NCBI GenBank assembly: GCA_913055925.1
Contig: CAJXLH010000137.1
Span: 1-7,089, forward strand
Direction of reading: 5' to 3'
DNA length: 7,089 nt
Origin: an uncultured Maritalea sp.
Lineage (GTDB): Bacteria; Pseudomonadota; Alphaproteobacteria; Rhizobiales; Devosiaceae
Shown: in pieces, positions 5,028-7,089 of the stretch
How positions within the stretch are numbered: the first letter of the stretch is position 1
Layout: every line of letters begins with the position of its first letter
Translations under genes and position numbers: made by a program
The notes under the pieces: generated by a model
What the model was told of the DNA's origin: nothing
The model's input: only the letters and a program-made list of their open reading frames with translations
Databases searched by the model: none

Positions 5028-5897
5028 ATGAGCAATGATGCGGTTGCGTATCTAAAGATGAACGGTTTGGGCAATGACTTTGTAGTTATTGACGCCCGAA
5101 AACGTGCGCTCAATTTTACTGAGGACCGTGTGCGCTGGATCGCTGATCGGGAGCAAGGCATTGGCTGTGATCAGCTGATCATCATGGAAAATGCGCCCAG
5201 CGATGACGCTGATATTTTCATGCGCATCTATAATGCTGAGGGTGGCGAGGTTGATGCTTGTGGGAACGCAACGCGCTGCATTGGTCACCTTATGGCTGAA
5301 GAGCTTGGGCGCGCGGCGATCACCATTCAAACCAATGCGGGGCTTTTAAAGTCGGTAAAAGATGGTTTGCAGGTCAGCGTTGATATGGGCGTGCCGCGTC
5401 TTGAGTGGCAGTTGATCCCATTGGCAGAAGAGTTTGAAGACACAACCGGCATCGAATTGCAGGTTGGGCCGATTGACAATCCAATACTGCATACGCCGTC
5501 AGTGGTGAATGTGGGCAATCCGCACGCGATTTTTTGGGTCAAAGACCTGGAAGACTATGATCTATCGCGGCTTGGCCCAATGCTTGAGAACCACCCGATG
5601 TTCCCAGAGCGCGCCAACATCACTTTGGCGCAGGTGATCTCGCCAACACATGTCAAAGTGAAAGTGTGGGAGCGCGGTGCCGGGTTGACCGAAGCTTGTG
5701 GCACAGCTGCGTGTGCAACCGGTGTTGCCGCTGTGCGCAAAGGATTTACCGAGCCCAAGATGGATATTGAGTTGCCGGGCGGTGTTTTGCAGATTGAATG
5801 GCGGACGCGCGATAAACACATCATTATGACCGGCCCTTATGAAATTGAGGGTGAGGGAACACTGCCGGCAGAACTTTTTGTGGGTGATGCTGCATGA
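5028..5897 (+). CDS. dapF: diaminopimelate epimerase DapF
   Basis: DapF converts LL-2,6-diaminopimelate to the meso form, the precursor of lysine and the peptidoglycan cross-linking residue, by a cofactor-free two-cysteine mechanism in the cytoplasm. The 289-residue product has both halves of the fold: KMNGLGNDFVVID (10-22) and the first catalytic region ACGNATRC with Cys78, then NVGNPHAIFWV (161-171), PERAN (193-197) and ERGAGLTEACGTAACA (215-230) with the second catalytic cysteine, Cys224. The length is normal for the family (about 270-290). The ATG at 5028 gives the expected short leader before the first motif; the ribosome binding site is weak (GAAAGA, 8 bases or more upstream). It is the first gene of the plus-strand pair, and its TGA overlaps the mtaB start. 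Confidence 0.98.
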   Translation: MSNDAVAYLKMNGLGNDFVVIDARKRALNFTEDRVRWIADREQGIGCDQLIIMENAPSDDADIFMRIYNAEGGEVDACGNATRCIGHLMAEELGRAAITIQTNAGLLKSVKDGLQVSVDMGVPRLEWQLIPLAEEFEDTTGIELQVGPIDNPILHTPSVVNVGNPHAIFWVKDLEDYDLSRLGPMLENHPMFPERANITLAQVISPTHVKVKVWERGAGLTEACGTAACATGVAAVRKGFTEPKMDIELPGGVLQIEWRTRDKHIIMTGPYEIEGEGTLPAELFVGDAA

Positions 5898-7089
5898 GTG
5901 TCGAAACGCTAACTTTTGGCTGTCGGCTCAACACATTTGAATCTGAAGTGATGAAAGATCAGGCCAAAAATGCGGGGCTTGATAATGTCATCATCGTCAA
6001 TTCATGTGCGGTGACCCAAGAGGCTGTACGCCAAACAAAGCAAGCGATCCGCAAGGCGCGTCGCGAAAACCCTGACGTTAAAATTGTTGTCACTGGCTGT
6101 GCGGCACAGACCGACGCCGAAGGCTTTGCCGATATGGGTGAAGTGGACCTTGTGGTCGGCAATGCGGAGAAAATGAAAGCTGAGACTTATCAGGGCATGA
6201 AGTTCGGCATGGGCGGCAACTCCAAAATTCTTGTCGATGACATTATGAGCGTCAAGGAAACCGCCGGGCACCTGATCGAGGGGATGGATGGCCGCGCGCG
6301 GGCCTTTGTGCAGGTGCAAAATGGCTGCGATCACCGCTGCACATTCTGCATCATTCCTTATGGCCGTGGGCCGTCTCGTTCGGTGCCGATGGGGGTTGTT
6401 GTCGACCAGATCAAAAAGCTCGCGGACAATGGCGTTGGCGAAGTGGTGCTCACTGGCGTTGATATTACGTCATACGGACCAGATTTACCGGGCAAGCCGT
6501 CGCTTGGCGCGTTAACACAGCAGATTTTGAAACATGTGCCGCAGCTAAAACGTCTGAGGATTTCATCGATCGATTCTATCGAAGCCGATGAAGCTTTGAT
6601 GGATGTTCTAAAGTCAGAACAGCGCTTGATGCCGCATCTGCATCTGTCGCTGCAGTCGGGCGACAATATGATTTTAAAGCGCATGAAGCGGCGGCACCTG
6701 CGCGAAGATACGATCAATTTTGTGAATGAGGCGCGTGCGCTCCGGCCGGATATGGTTTTCGGCGCGGACATAATTGCAGGCTTCCCGACGGAAACGGATG
6801 AGATGTTCGCGAACTCAATGAAAATCGTTGAAGAGTGTGATCTGACTTATTTGCACGTGTTCCCATATTCAATTCGTCCCGGCACACCGGCTGCGAAAAT
6901 GCCGCAAGTCGACAAGCGTGTCGCGAAAGAGCGGGCAGCGCAATTGCGGGCAGCAGGTGAGCGGCAACATCAAAAGTTCTTGGCGCGCCAGATTGGAGAA
7001 ACGCATCAAGTGCTTATTGAGCGCGACAATATTGGACGCACCGAACAGTTTGCGCCAATCATCATTGATGGCACAGAACCGGGACAGAT
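5894..7089 (+). CDS. mtaB: tRNA t6A37 C2-methylthiotransferase MtaB (3' end outside window)
   Basis: This radical-SAM enzyme converts t6A37 to ms2t6A37 in ANN-decoding tRNAs. The frame runs from ATG 5894 to the window edge without a stop, giving 398 residues; perhaps 20-30 are missing compared with typical family length. The N-terminal UPF0004 domain has its three cluster cysteines at FGCRLN (Cys10), NSCAVT (Cys38) and TGCAAQ (Cys69). The radical-SAM motif is CDHRCTFC (Cys145, Cys149, Cys152), followed by IPYGRGPSRS. SLQSGDNMILKRMKRRH and FGADIIAGFPTETDEMF are typical of the methylthiotransferase barrel, and VFPYSIRPGTPAAKMPQ precedes the C-terminal region (QVLIERDNIGRTEQFAP), which resembles a TRAM-like domain. 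The FGCRLN/NSCAVT signature and the link to dapF favour MtaB over MiaB or RimO. The ATGA overlap with dapF implies translational coupling. In related genomes ftsY often follows, but it would lie outside this window. Confidence 0.94.
   Translation, partial: MSVETLTFGCRLNTFESEVMKDQAKNAGLDNVIIVNSCAVTQEAVRQTKQAIRKARRENPDVKIVVTGCAAQTDAEGFADMGEVDLVVGNAEKMKAETYQGMKFGMGGNSKILVDDIMSVKETAGHLIEGMDGRARAFVQVQNGCDHRCTFCIIPYGRGPSRSVPMGVVVDQIKKLADNGVGEVVLTGVDITSYGPDLPGKPSLGALTQQILKHVPQLKRLRISSIDSIEADEALMDVLKSEQRLMPHLHLSLQSGDNMILKRMKRRHLREDTINFVNEARALRPDMVFGADIIAGFPTETDEMFANSMKIVEECDLTYLHVFPYSIRPGTPAAKMPQVDKRVAKERAAQLRAAGERQHQKFLARQIGETHQVLIERDNIGRTEQFAPIIIDGTEPGQ

Overview
The window looks like core chromosome of an alphaproteobacterium, most likely of the Rhizobiales/Hyphomicrobiales type, with moderate GC by eye (low to mid 50s percent, not computed). 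The reasons are the gene neighbourhood (ffh, an acetyltransferase, rpsP, rimM and trmD on one strand, diverging from dapF and mtaB on the other), the alphaproteobacterial flavour of the proteins (an S16 with an Ala/Glu-rich tail, a long-tailed Ffh with TRID in its G4 motif, an MtaB N-terminus with FGCRLN and NSCAVT), and GTG starts mixed with ATG. I see no mobile element, CRISPR array, tRNA or rRNA.

Layout. Positions 3-827 (+) hold the 3' part of an alpha/beta hydrolase-fold esterase whose start lies left of the window. It converges on the trmD end of a minus-strand operon, and the 106-base gap holds one inverted repeat that may act as a shared terminator. The minus-strand operon, in transcription order, is ffh (4702-3137), a RimJ/RimL-type GNAT acetyltransferase (3136-2624), rpsP (2568-2179), rimM (2172-1636) and trmD (1629-934). 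Its genes are very tightly packed: 0, 55, 6 and 6 bases apart. A 325-base divergent region (4703-5027) with several short inverted repeats and a weak promoter candidate separates it from dapF (5028-5897) and mtaB (5894 to beyond the right edge), which overlap by ATGA.

How the genes fit together. The minus-strand operon supplies protein targeting (Ffh of the signal recognition particle), a small-subunit ribosomal protein (S16), a 30S maturation factor (RimM) and a tRNA m1G37 methyltransferase (TrmD). The plus-strand pair makes meso-diaminopimelate for lysine and peptidoglycan (DapF) and adds a methylthio group to t6A37 of tRNA (MtaB). Both TrmD and MtaB act on tRNA position 37. The large-subunit gene rplS, commonly found right after trmD, is not here.

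No clearly new system is visible. The points that most merit a second look are three operon junctions where consecutive genes share a frame across a single TAA, the related TTCAAA/TTGAAA palindromes in the ffh-dapF divergent region, an RNA hairpin just ahead of rpsP, the missing rplS, and a Glu where Asp169 of characterised TrmD enzymes lies.
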